64,000 nucleotides of DNA from Anagrus nilaparvatae (lineage: Eukaryota; Arthropoda; Insecta; Hymenoptera; Mymaridae): the NCBI GenBank assembly GCA_022575985.1, contig JAKSXM010000007.1, positions 50,312,501-50,376,500 on the forward strand. The letters are read 5' to 3'. The position numbers and the translations under genes are program-made. The notes beneath the pieces were generated by a model. It saw nothing but the letters and a program-made list of their open reading frames with translations. It was not told where the DNA came from and did no database searches. Shown piece by piece: positions 11,177 to 21,303 of this stretch (its first letter is position 1; each line of letters begins with the position of its first letter).

Positions 11177-11735
11177 GGTGGCACATATACTTGTAAATTT
11201 TTCTGAATCGATTTTTTTTTTTTGTTTTTTTGGGTTTAAAAACATCTCAAGAATATGGAAAAAAATTTTTATAATGATATCTTGAATAATAAGGAAGTTA
11301 TAGAAGATTAAGCGAGACACCGCTATAGGAGTTATACGTTACACCGAAACTTTTAACGCGTTTTTCTCGAAACAACGTTTTTCGAATTGGCGTACACGAT
11401 AACTCAAAAAATTATTAAGATATCTTCCTAATTTTTTGGCTACACTTTTAACATACAATTATCTTCTGGATTGATGGAATTGTTTTTCAAAAAAATGTGC
11501 CAATTTTTTTTTATTGCAAAAAAACATTTCCAAAAAATTGCAATTTTTGAAAAAAATTTAATAATTTTCACAATTTTCCATTTTTTGAAATTTGAATCCA
11601 TCAATCCAGAAGATAAATGTTTCACAAACATATAAATTTTAATTTGGTATGTTTCAGAACAAGTTGGAGGCTGCCATCGTGTACGCCATCAAAAGTGAGG
11701 CCTAACTTTGAGCACCTGTATTCGGCGCCATTTTG

Positions 11736-11772
<37 letters not shown>

Positions 11773-11891
11773 GTTTAGTAACTCTTAATCTAATAAAGTG
11801 CCAATTTTGAAAAAATTATCTCAATTATTTCTACCCGAAAACACATCCACAAAAAGTCATGTTTTTTTTATCTCTAAGTATATGTGCCACC
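11177..11891. mobile_element. TTAA-flanked MITE in PLE RT (unit 1 only)
   Basis: 715 bp with terminal inverted repeats GGTGGCACATATACTT (16 bp), inserted in ATTCATTTAAAGGGATAATGG, where units 2 and 3 have the empty site. The 4-bp TTAA is duplicated at 11173-11176 and 11892-11895, as in piggyBac-type transposition. It contains an internal inverted repeat (TCTGGATTGATGGA / TCCATCAATCCAGA) and a 30-A run near 11738. No ORF. Confidence 0.78.
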
Positions 11892-13181
11892 TTAAAGGGA
11901 TAATGGTGAACTTATTAATCTGATTAAATCTTTTTTCAATGCTGTTTTTAATTAAATCAATAGGTACATTGGTGAATAAAGAGGTTGCATTGCAAAAAAA
12001 ATAATGCCTCATATACATACTAGATACCGTCAAAGACGGGTAGAACGAAGCTGATCATGTTAGAAAAAAGCAAGAAAAGAGTTTCAGTAATTTTTTGATT
12101 TTGGAATTTTAAAAGTTTTGATTGGATTGAGTTCAATAATAATGTTAAATAAGACGTAAAAAAATGTTTATCATAGTTAGAATTTTTAAGTATTGGCCAA
12201 AAAGGACACCAAAAATTTGCCCCTTATTTTTTAACCTTGTTATTTGTTTGCTGGAAAGATTTCAACCAAACTTTTGTTGGCGGAACTTTGTTATTCGTAC
12301 TTTTTCCATAATTCATAAAAAAAAAAATTCACTGAACTCTAATACCCCTCAATTGGCTTAATTACCAAGATAATATTATACTCAAGTCAGAATGCGTTGT
12401 AAGGGTTTCCGAATTCGACAACCAGAATTAGAAAATCTACTGTAGGTCTCGTATGTCGCTGTATCCGAATTTGGGTCCTACTGGGTTAGAAAATAGGAAA
12501 ATACAGAAGAAACTTTACATCTTATGGGTTTTTTCACAATATTTTGGAACTAATGGTTAATAAATGCCACGTTTTAAGAATAATTACATATTGCATTTAT
12601 TATTTTATTCTGTATTAATAAAGGAATATGAGAGCTAATTATTGGGGTTGAAAACTATCTCCAGGGTAAGATGAAATCGGAAAAATACAATGTGAATTTT
12701 TTTTTTAATTTTTCTTTTAATCTTGCATTTGAAAAAGTTTGATCTTATTTTAACTTTTATTTAATTTACTGACTCCTCTACGGGGGGCAAAAATGGACAA
12801 AACTCCCCTAAATTTAACAAAAAATGAAAAAAACTTATAACTGGATCATGGAAAATGTTCACTTATAACAGTTTTAACGTATATTCCCTAATTATTATAA
12901 TATAAGTCCTAAGACCGAAATTACAATAAAACCTATAAAGTATTCTAAGTTCTTGTTCTTATCAGGCCATGATTCCAATTTCAAATTAGTCCCTTAGTCG
13001 AAAATATTCTAAGGCTATTTCACACCACCCCCCTTAAAAACGTCGTCAATATTACAACCTCCCCCCCTCTGGATCGCCCTGTATTTTAACCTCCCCCTTC
13101 CCCTAAAACGTCATTTTTTTCCCACCCACTACCGAGACGGACTTTTTCAATAACACATCCAATGAATATGTTTCATGTTAA

Positions 13182-13686
13182 CCTATTAAGGCCTAAGTGG
13201 ACATCCTTGGACACTTGAATTTTTCGGTAATAATAACTGCATATTTTAGGCTAAAAACCTCACTTAGTAGGTAATTTGGATCGCTCTTTTCATTTCCGGG
13301 GCCCGTTTTTGGATACAACCCCTGCGAAACGAGATATCAACCCCTAAAGTGGGGAAAATTTTCAAATAATTCTTAAAGAAACTTAAGTTCTTCCCAAATG
13401 CAAAAAAAGTTTTTATATAGCATAAAAAATTATTACTAGAACTCCCAAGAAATAGTTAAAAGTCAAATAAGCATGTATTAGCCAATGCAACCCTCCCTGG
13501 GGGTGTCTTTAATAAGCAAAGGGGTGAGTATTATAAATAAATGAAAAATTAAATATTTTAGGCCAAAAAACTCACCCATAAAGTAGACACAAATTACCTA
13601 CTAGGTAAGGTTTTTAGCCTACAATATGCAGTTTTTATTACCGAAAAATTCAAGTGTACAAGGATGTCCGCTTAGGCCTTAATAGG
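13182..13686. mobile_element. piggyBac-like MITE with ~95-bp inverted repeats
   Basis: 505 bp flanked by TTAA (13178-13181 and 13687-13690). Termini CCTATTAAGGCCTAAG and its reverse complement extend as ~95-bp imperfect inverted repeats that also share GACATCCTTG, TTTTTCGGTAATAA and GCATATT. TTAA plus a CC-starting end is the piggyBac signature. No transposase. Confidence 0.78.
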
Positions 13687-13941
13687 TTAAATTTTTCGGT
13701 ATTTTGGCTCTGAAGGGGCATGTCGGGCTATTAAAGACCTGCCTTTTACCTGCGCTCTGAGTGTTATAGTATACACGATTTTGAGCTTTTATATAGGATG
13801 CGAAAGTGTATGTATTTAGATCTTAAATATCTCTGTTATTAAATATTATTAAAAAAAAAAAAGAGGAAGGAAAAAGGATGAGAAAAAGTGAGGTTATTAT
13901 TATTTAATCTTTATTAAAAAACCTTGACTTGAGTCGTTTGT

Positions 13942-14025
13942 CTGAGCAGCGCGTCCTTTACGTTTTATTTATTTGTGCCTGCCCTGAAAAGGGCAGGGCT
14001 TATGAGGTTTGCTGTCGCTGCTCAG
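13942..14025 (-). other. Structured GC-rich hairpin, histone-stem-loop-like core
   Basis: Outer perfect 10-bp stem CTGAGCAGCG/CGCTGCTCAG (13942-13951, 14016-14025) encloses an 8-bp stem with a 4-nt loop. On the minus strand it reads CCTGCCCT-TTTC-AGGGCAGG, which resembles the histone mRNA 3' stem-loop (6-bp stem, UUUC-type loop). No histone coding sequence is visible beside it, so this may be chance or a transposon end. Confidence 0.35.
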
Positions 14026-15622
14026 AATAAAAATATGAGAAAAATATCCACACTCACACACACAATCACACAAAATAATCAAAAGATACCTGGATTTCTT
14101 TAACACTGACTGGACCTCGTCCAGTCACGGCTTCAAGCCCACTGTTTGCACGCTACAGGTGCGTTGTACCTTGGCCAAGTACAAAAATTTCACTGTTCTC
14201 ACCAGGTATTTCCACAAAAAACAAATCCTATTTCCAGGCACACTCAAACGAAGATGAACTTCAAAAAAAAAATGAACAGCTCTAGCAGTAGCTTCCTCAG
14301 GAAAAAATTCTCTAGGTGGACCAGCAAAACTATATGCGCACAGCACAACCTCTAAATACAGACTTTATTTTATATTTAAAATTTTTAGTTAGATAGAACG
14401 CTATTTCTTTGTTAATAAAAATCGACACGAATATTAAAATAAAACGCAAAAATTTAAGAAATTATACTATGATCAATTGTAATTTTAACAATTCATGTTA
14501 TTTTTATTATTATGATTTGGTATATTTCTTATGGCATTACCGGTCGGTGACGCCATCTTCATGATCCAACGAGAAGTCCTCTTTCGTGCCCACCTGTCGT
14601 GAAATCGAAATACGTCTCCTAGAGGATCATGGAAATATCGAACGAAAATCAGCAAGATTAATTAACAATCTCTGTGCCAAAATTCAGCTGTAATACTCAA
14701 ACTTAATACTTAAACAACCGGTTTTCTTTCAATGTAACCTTCAGAAGAATTAAAAACTAATTAGTCATTAGTTTCTAATCCATTTTTCAAACTGATCAAT
14801 GTATAAAAATAAAAAAATTCAAGAATGCATATGGATGGAGTTACATATTCTTTGAACTAGGTTTAGTTTAAAAAAATAATACTAATATTTAAAATTTTAC
14901 GTGTCGATTTCTTTTTGAATACTTAGTTAATTTTATTAACTTTAAAACGAATATTTATGTAAAATTCCAAAAAATATTCCTAAAAACAAATAATCTAATG
15001 CAACTTGTTTTTCGTAATTTTTTTTTTGAATTCTCTATCCACCATTTTGAAATTAAAAAAAAATCATGGAAAAAAATATGTCCTAAAACACACAAAAAAT
15101 AAAAATTTTATTATTATTCATTACATATACCTTTTTTTATGCTATTTACAATTCTGATAAGCAACGCAATGTGTCGATTTTTTTTAGTATCCAACTTTTA
15201 CACTAAAAAATGAGTTTATGGTTAATTTTATAGTAATTGAAATTGATTTCTGATAATAGAGACCTTTTAAAAAACGGACAAATTTTTGGAAAAATAAATT
15301 TTGGTTTTAAAATATTTAGAACTCGTAGATTGACTCTTGGGCGTTAAATGTTTAATTAAGTAAAATTTGGATTAATTAATAAATAATAAAAATCGCAAAG
15401 AATTATAAAAAAGCTAAGGCTTTTTTATATCAGACACGATGACATATTTATTGAGTATTTTTTCTTTAATAACGTTGATTGGATCCATACCCACGTAAAT
15501 TGAAAACTATTATTCATTATCACACACCAAGGCAATATAAGCACGTAGAGGCATCGGAATGACTTGGAGGCCAAATTCCTCATTAATTGGACAATTTTTC
15601 GTTTTTTAAACTAATGAACTTT

Positions 15623-15856
15623 TAAGGTACGATTTCATTTATGTATTGCATACTTAGGGTAATAGTGCCTAATCATCTACGTATTGCATACATGGGGTGA
15701 TCGTGCCTAAAAAATAAATTTCAATTAATTTAGCTATTTTCTGGTTATTTTTGATCATTAACCACATTTTGGATGTAATAAATTCAAAACCAATTCATTT
15801 TTCACCATAAGGCACGATTTCATCTATGTATTGCATACATAGGGCGATCGTGCCTA
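15623..15856. repeat. Three related short palindromes
   Basis: Near-palindromic ~50-mers centred on CTATGTATTGCATACATAG and bordered by AAGGCACGAT / ATCGTGCCTAA occur at about 15623-15672, 15672-15710 (partial) and 15808-15856. They look like foldback ends or a short palindromic satellite. Confidence 0.55.
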
Positions 15857-16160
15857 AAAATATAAGTATCTTGTGTTATTTTGCATTTCTATGATATTTC
15901 ATCAATGCAAAGTTTATACACAAGCTATGAAATTTATTTCGCAGTTGACATTTATCAGGTTTTTCACCTCTGTGAAGCGAAAATACAAGAATAAACAAGC
16001 TTTTAAAAATACCGGATTGGGCCCAAAAACTATAGGTTCCATCAACTCGATAAAAGAAACCCAGTTTTAAAAAATGAAAGTAATCCGATGGATCGTTGTT
16101 GAGATATCGTGCCCACAAGGTGTCGATTTTTGCATCCATTAAGGTAGAGCTTCGCTATAT

Positions 16161-17800
16161 AAAAATATGATTGTTAGGGATAGAAACTTCAGAAATTTTT
16201 GTAATAAAATGTTGACTATTTTTAATATAAGAAGCAGGTTGATACTTTTAATTCTTACCATCCTAGATTGCAATTTACACTTGAAACTGAAATAGATAAC
16301 TCAATAAAATTTTTTAGATTTAAATTGGATTAAAAAAAACAATAGTCTCATACACAACTGGTATAGAAAACCTACTTTTTCTGGTAGATTTCTAAATTTT
16401 AATTCTGGCCACACAAAATATCAAAAAATTGGCATGATTTATACTCTTGTAGACAAAGCCATATTATTATCTAATCCTAAATTTCACACTGAAAATTTAG
16501 AGTTAGTTAAGAAATTTTTAACAATTAATAACTATCCATTCCATTTTCTAAATTATTATATCAAAAAAAGACTAGACAATATAAAGTATAGATTGCAAGA
16601 TAGTGATAATCATACCCGTGACATACACAATGAAATAATTGCTAAAAAACCTAAAGTTTGTTTAAACCTTTGTTTATGGTTATTTTTATGGCATTTAGAA
16701 AGTTTTGAGTAATAATGACATCATTGCCATTCCTATAATTGCCAATAATCTAAGTAATATCGTTGTCAAAGGCAAAGATAAATTAAAAAAGGAAAATAGA
16801 ACCAATGTGGTTTACAGTTTTGAATGCAATGATTGTAACAAATCATATGTAGGGGAAACAAAAAGAGAAGCAACTGTTCGCATTGATGAGCATAAAAGTA
16901 GTATCAACAGAATTACAAATAAAATTGAAAAAATTAAAAAAGCTCATCAAGATCGTACTTTATCAAATTCCAACGCACATATAATGAATACAAGATCTAA
17001 AGGCTTAAAAACTGTTGAAAAAAATATTAATCTTGAAAATGAAATTGCAAATATCATGAAGGTTAATGATAAAGATACTGTAATTGTGGAACATTATAAA
17101 ATAACAAACCACAATTTTAATTGAAAAATTTTTTAAATTTTAGATAATGAACCTTCATTTGGTAAAAGGCGTATTTCTGAAATGTTACGCATAAACATCC
17201 AAGATGATCCTTTGAACAAAAAAGATGATTCTCAACAGCTTTTCAAGCCTTATTTGCATTCATTACATAAAATGAGAAAGAAAAATAAACATGCTTTTCA
17301 AAATCTATATTATGTACATATTTTATCAGTTAAATATTGCATTAGTTTTCTGATTTATCGATAAATATATCATATTGATTATCATCAATTATTATAGATG
17401 TTGTTATCATTTTAATAACTGTTATGATTATAACTGCATTTTATCAGCTGTTATTTATTTATACACTGTGTATGGTTATAAAAAATAGTCATGTTAATAT
17501 TTTTCTTATTAATTTATAATTTGTTATTGTTTTTTAATTATTATCAAGTTAATCTATTATATTGATTCTAAACATTGTTTAATTATGACATAATTCATTT
17601 TTTGAATTTATATACTATATTGAAATTGTAAGTATTTGTACATTATTACACATATACATATTTTTATTTTTTTATTTATTACATTTATTTTGTAAAACAA
17701 TTATTGTAGTTTTGATAAGGTCGACATGGTTCGACGAAACGTCAATTAGATAAAATAAAACATCAAACTTTTACTTGGATAGATCGATTATATAATAGTT
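16161..17800 (+). mobile_element. Penelope-like element, 5'-truncated, with GIY-YIG domain (unit 1)
   Basis: From ~16240 the plus strand carries PLE thumb, linker, GIY-YIG endonuclease and 3' UTR. 16161-16235 is a minus-strand RT piece, giving the head-to-head joint. Thumb and linker are frameshifted (an extra A near 16308), with open pieces at 16434-16712 and 16705-17124. The endonuclease region shows VYSFECNDCNKSYVGET..R....R.DEHKSS: the VYS and YVG stand for GIY and YIG, with the CxxC typical of PLE endonucleases. A C-terminal tail (EPSFGKRRISEML) follows, separated by a stop near 17122. The 3' UTR holds a hammerhead-like motif at 17707-17748. Non-functional. Confidence 0.85.
17707..17748 (+). 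ncRNA. Hammerhead-ribozyme-like motif in PLE 3' region (unit 1)
   Basis: TAGTT / AATTA stem I, degenerate core TTGATAA, hairpin GTCGA-CATGGT-TCGAC, then GAAAC-GTC. It sits in the 3' UTR of the PLE, where pLTR hammerheads are expected. Two core positions differ from CUGAUGA, so it may be a decayed copy. The same motif is present in units 2 and 3. Confidence 0.5.
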
Positions 17801-20347
17801 ATTTAAAATCACAAATTTTTCAAAAATAGCATTTTTATGATATTTTGAAATGGTAGTTACCCCAAAAAGTGAGCAGGTGCAATTTAGTACTCATTTTGAA
17901 AGATCAATGCTCATAATTTGGTGTCATTTTTAAAAACTGTTACTTGTCTTTAGGAGAACCTTGGAAATCTTTTGTTTTATTAAAAAATTTATTAAACGTA
18001 AATACAATAGATCAATATAAAACCCATTAATGTTTAAAACAGTAATTTATTATAAAAATTATTTAATGATAATAGGTTTAATTTACTTCTCAAAAAAAGT
18101 AAAAATAAAAGAGGTTTTTAATTTAAGTGCATCGTTATTGTTTATCATTTAGTACTAAAAAAACAAAAAAACGAGACAGAGATAAATTATTTAATTTAGT
18201 ATTTTACTAACTTAAAAAATCAAGCAAAACAATTTGCAGTGAAAAAAAGTACTTTTCTTTGGAAGAACTCAAGAATCTATAGAAAAAGAAAATAATAAGA
18301 AAATAAAAGTATTAAAATATTTTTGTAATCTTTGTAACATAAAAAATTACGAGATATTTATTTGTCTTCACAATAAAAAATTTTTGTGAAAATATTTTGA
18401 TTATATGTTTAACTATTATTATTAAAGATAGTCAACTATTTATTGATTATTTTTTATTGATAAAATTGTATTACATTGTTTTTATATTACATGTATGACT
18501 AAACCTATAAAAACAAAATTCACAAAAAAATTTGTTTTTAACAATATAGGAATTCTTACACAGTCAATTTGCTACACGGTTCACGTAAGAATTTAGACCT
18601 AATTTTTATTTTAAAAACCTGATTTTCAAAATAATGTCGTCTTAAATTAAAATCGACTCTAAAATACTATCGATTGGTTTAATTTTTTTTGGCTTCTCAA
18701 GACCTTTCAATAAAATCCTAAAGTTTAAAATCGATGGATTTGAATCAAAGATATTTTGATTTTAGTAGCGGCTAATTTTAAAAAGTGCATTTTTTGGCAT
18801 TTTTCGATATCTGACATTTTTTTCTAGAAAATTTATTACCTGGATATATTCACTACAAGTTTCTTAAAAAATTTTTTTGCTTATTTGCCTTTAAAGACAT
18901 TTTTTGACTCATTCAAATTCAACCTGACATTTTCCAAAATTTTCCTTTTTCTGGGTTTTCCTTTAATCTAATCAAAATTCTGACTCGATTTTAGGATTTC
19001 TCGGGAAATTTTACTTTAAATTCTTTTTTTTGAGTAATTTTGAACGTTTCTATAATGCTCTATAAATAAAACAAGAAACTATTTGAATTTAAAAAAAAAA
19101 AATTGATATTGATAGAATTGACAGAAATAAAAAAAATTAAAAAATTTAGAAAAATTTTGAAAATAAGGTTTTTCTAATCTGTATGAAAAATACTGGAACT
19201 GCCTATGCACATATAATTTTCTAAGACTGAGTCCAGACAGGACGAATTACGTGAGCGTTTAGCAAACCGGACGGAAAAATAACACCACGCGCGTAACGCG
19301 TACTGTCTGGACTCGGACCTAGATTAGACAATTTATTTTCAAAGTGAATATTTTAGAATAAAATAAAGTTGGATATAATTTAACATAAGTTAACATAAAA
19401 AAAATTTTAAATATAAATATTACTTTTCTTATAAACAATCATATAAAATTATATAACATTAACTTATACGGTTGATTCTAAATAAAAAATCATTTTCTTT
19501 AACACTAAAAAGCGAATTAATAGAAAACTTATAACTGGTTTGTGTGTTCACACAACCTGCGAGCATGGGAAATGTTTACTTATAACAGATCAGTCGTATA
19601 ACCCTAAATTAAAATAAGCCTAAATAAAAATTACTCTAAGCCTACAAACATTTTTGCTCAAATGTTTAGATGCAATTAAAATCTTTAACTGCCAAAGTTA
19701 AAATAAAAAGAAAAAAAATTTTATTTTGGGCGGTTTCTGGCCCGCCAATTAAAATGATGCTTTGAAATTAATCCAAAAAGTAATTTTATCCAAAAGTATA
19801 TTTTATAAGTCGCAAGATCATTTTGATAGATTTCTTTTATCACAGGAGTGGTAAGTAGGAGTGTTATCAGGAAATTGACTAAAATGTGATAAAAATATAC
19901 TTTGATTATGTCATTCATAAAAGCCGCCAATCAGAGCCGAAGGCTCCTGTAGGTCTATAAACCAATAGAATTAACTTTTTTTAGGTGTACTATGACCTAA
20001 TACAACTAATTTTTTAATACCTTTCGTTAGCCGATTCAATATACTGAACCGATCATGGCCTTTGTTAAGAAACTGAAAATTTTAGCAACAAAAAATGGTA
20101 TTACTGTATCCTGTAGAGGAATCTTTGTAATTTATATTTATCTTTTAGCACTTTTTTTTGGGATAAAATGTTGTTAGCAGGATATAAAAGTGAATTGTAT
20201 TTAAAGGGTGGGAGTAAAAGTACAGACTCGTCTAAGAAAAGTTTTGACTGGAAATGGTGGTATTTCAAGAAAACTTGTCTGGTACCACTAGGAACAGTTT
20301 TTTTTATAAGATATAGAGTTTGCCACCGAAATCACGTATCCAGAGTT
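17801..20347. other. Spacer between unit 1 PLE and foldback, no gene seen
   Basis: AT-rich spacer shared by all units (equivalents from ~31,650, ~44,600 and, in unit 4, 56,700-57,500). It holds the 86-bp inverted-repeat element and, near 19727-19945, a GGCGGTTTCTGGCCCGCC / GCCGCCAATCAGAGCC pair suggesting another decayed MITE. AAAACTTATAACTGGT near 19525 recurs inverted near 21135 (ACCAGTTATAAGTTTT). Short open frames conserved between copies show no domain and track copy identity. Confidence 0.5.
19229..19314. repeat. Short inverted-repeat element GAGTCCAGACAG (unit 1 spacer)
   Basis: Perfect 12-bp inverted repeats GAGTCCAGACAG / CTGTCTGGACTC, 86 bp end to end, enclosing a CG-bearing core (CACGCGCGTAACGCG). 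Conserved in units 2 and 3 but with one arm mutated (GAGTCCAAACAG). A tiny MITE. Confidence 0.5.
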
Positions 20348-21088
20348 GTTAGTTTTTGGCCATACAGAGGCGCATGCGAAAAAAAGTCACCTTTTGCACG
20401 TAGGAAATTTTGTTTCCGACGTTTTTATTCATTTTTCATTATTATTTTCCAGCTTTCCAAAAATTTTCCAACGTCGAATACTTTTTCCAACATAAAAAAA
20501 ATATTTTTTAAACATTTTTAAATTACAGAAGATCTTCCAGTATTCAATAATTTTCCAACGTCGGGAGTTTTTTTCTTCAAATCAGCATCTTTTAATATTG
20601 TTAAAATGATAAAACTAATTATCAAAGAACAATTTTTCCAGTTTTTTATCAATTTTCCGACGTCGGAAAATTTTTTCCTAAATCTGTTTTTTTCGATTTT
20701 CAATATTTTTTTAATGAGGTCATTGCTTTTTAAACAAGTTTTTTTAATTAAAAAAAATTTTAAATTGCTAATTGAATAAAAAAAACTTAATTTTTCAACG
20801 TTGGAAAATTTGTGAAAACTGGAAAAATTGTTTATCGCTAGTTTTCTCATTTTATCAATATTAAAGGATGCTAATTTTGAAGAAAAAAATTCCGACTGGA
20901 AAATCAGTGAAACCCTTGTAACTCTTTTATTTTAAAAATTTTTAAAAAGTTGAAAAATACTAATGAGAAATGAATTTATTTTATTTTCTTATTTTAAAAT
21001 TAAAAAAAAAAACTTCGGAAAAAAATTTTTCACGTGGGAAGGTCACTCTTTTGATCGTGCGCGCCTCTGCATGGCCAAAAACTAATGA
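20348..21088. repeat. Long inverted repeat (foldback) between OR units 1 and 2
   Basis: Two ~370-bp arms around ~20715: the left arm starts GTTAGTTTTTGGCCATACAG and the right arm ends with its imperfect reverse complement (CTGCATGGCCAAAAACTAATG). Inner matches include CTTCAAATCAGCATC / GATGCTAATTTTGAAG. Several TTTTCCAACGTTGGAAAA-type palindromes recur inside. No ORF. It could be a foldback transposon or a by-product of rearrangement. Confidence 0.65.
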
Positions 21089-21303
21089 CCCTAGGTGCGC
21101 AATTTTGGTGGCATTTACGCCAGCGCTTCGATACCAACCAGTTATAAGTTTTTATTCTTTTTGATTTTTATAGGGGAAAAAATGTCCAAAATTGTTCTTT
21201 TTTTCGTTCAAGTCACCTCTGTTTAATTTTTTTTTTCTGGATAAATAATAAAGTGTAGAAATTCATATAAATATTCATTATGGTGTATTTTAACACTTTG
21301 TAT

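Larger units (their letters stand above)
8743..11988 (-). mobile_element. Penelope-like element (RT to linker), interrupted by three insertions
   Basis: Read on the minus strand from 11988: RT fingers and palm (SLFTN, then NELFNAVDFL, YGCPIGSSVSSIFADTVLDD and the catalytic box YVDD), thumb (DTFNSYHPRLQF, IHNWYRKPTFSG) and a linker ending NRTNVV at ~8743. PLE RTs are related to telomerase and normally carry a C-terminal GIY-YIG endonuclease, which is missing here. Insertions split the element: a TTAA-flanked MITE (11177-11891), the hAT-like foldback (9600-10953) and the 268-bp GC-hairpin element (8983-9250). At its high-coordinate end it breaks at GAGGTTGCA, where a ~4.2 kb composite insert begins. 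Dead copy. Confidence 0.85.
11989..16160. other. ~4.2 kb composite insert in PLE of unit 1, no gene recognised
   Basis: Between GAGGTTGCA (11988) and AAATATGATTG (16161) unit 1 has 4.2 kb absent from units 2 and 3, where the PLE is continuous. It holds the piggyBac-like MITE (13182-13686), a structured GC-rich hairpin (13942-14025), three related palindromes (15623-15856), and at its right end a sequence (TAGAGCTTCGCTATAT, ATATCGTGCCCACAAGG) also found inverted at 8665-8742. A C-rich stretch near 13020-13130 is noticeable. Short open frames here have no recognisable domain. Mostly decayed transposon sequence. Confidence 0.6.

Noticed and set aside
14125..14346. Minus-strand 73-codon open frame near the structured hairpin, considered as a histone relic
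   Set aside because: The translation does not resemble any core or linker histone I know; a plus-strand frame over the same bases is equally open.
16705..17124. GIY-YIG domain as a stand-alone homing endonuclease gene
   Set aside because: It continues from a PLE RT thumb and linker and has the PLE CxxC motif; it is a fragment of a retroelement.
19721..19930. Minus-strand open frame of ~69 codons repeated in units 1-3 (also 33479, 51202)
   Set aside because: Conserved only because the units are duplicates; low-complexity hydrophobic translation, no domain, in spacer DNA with MITE-like inverted motifs.
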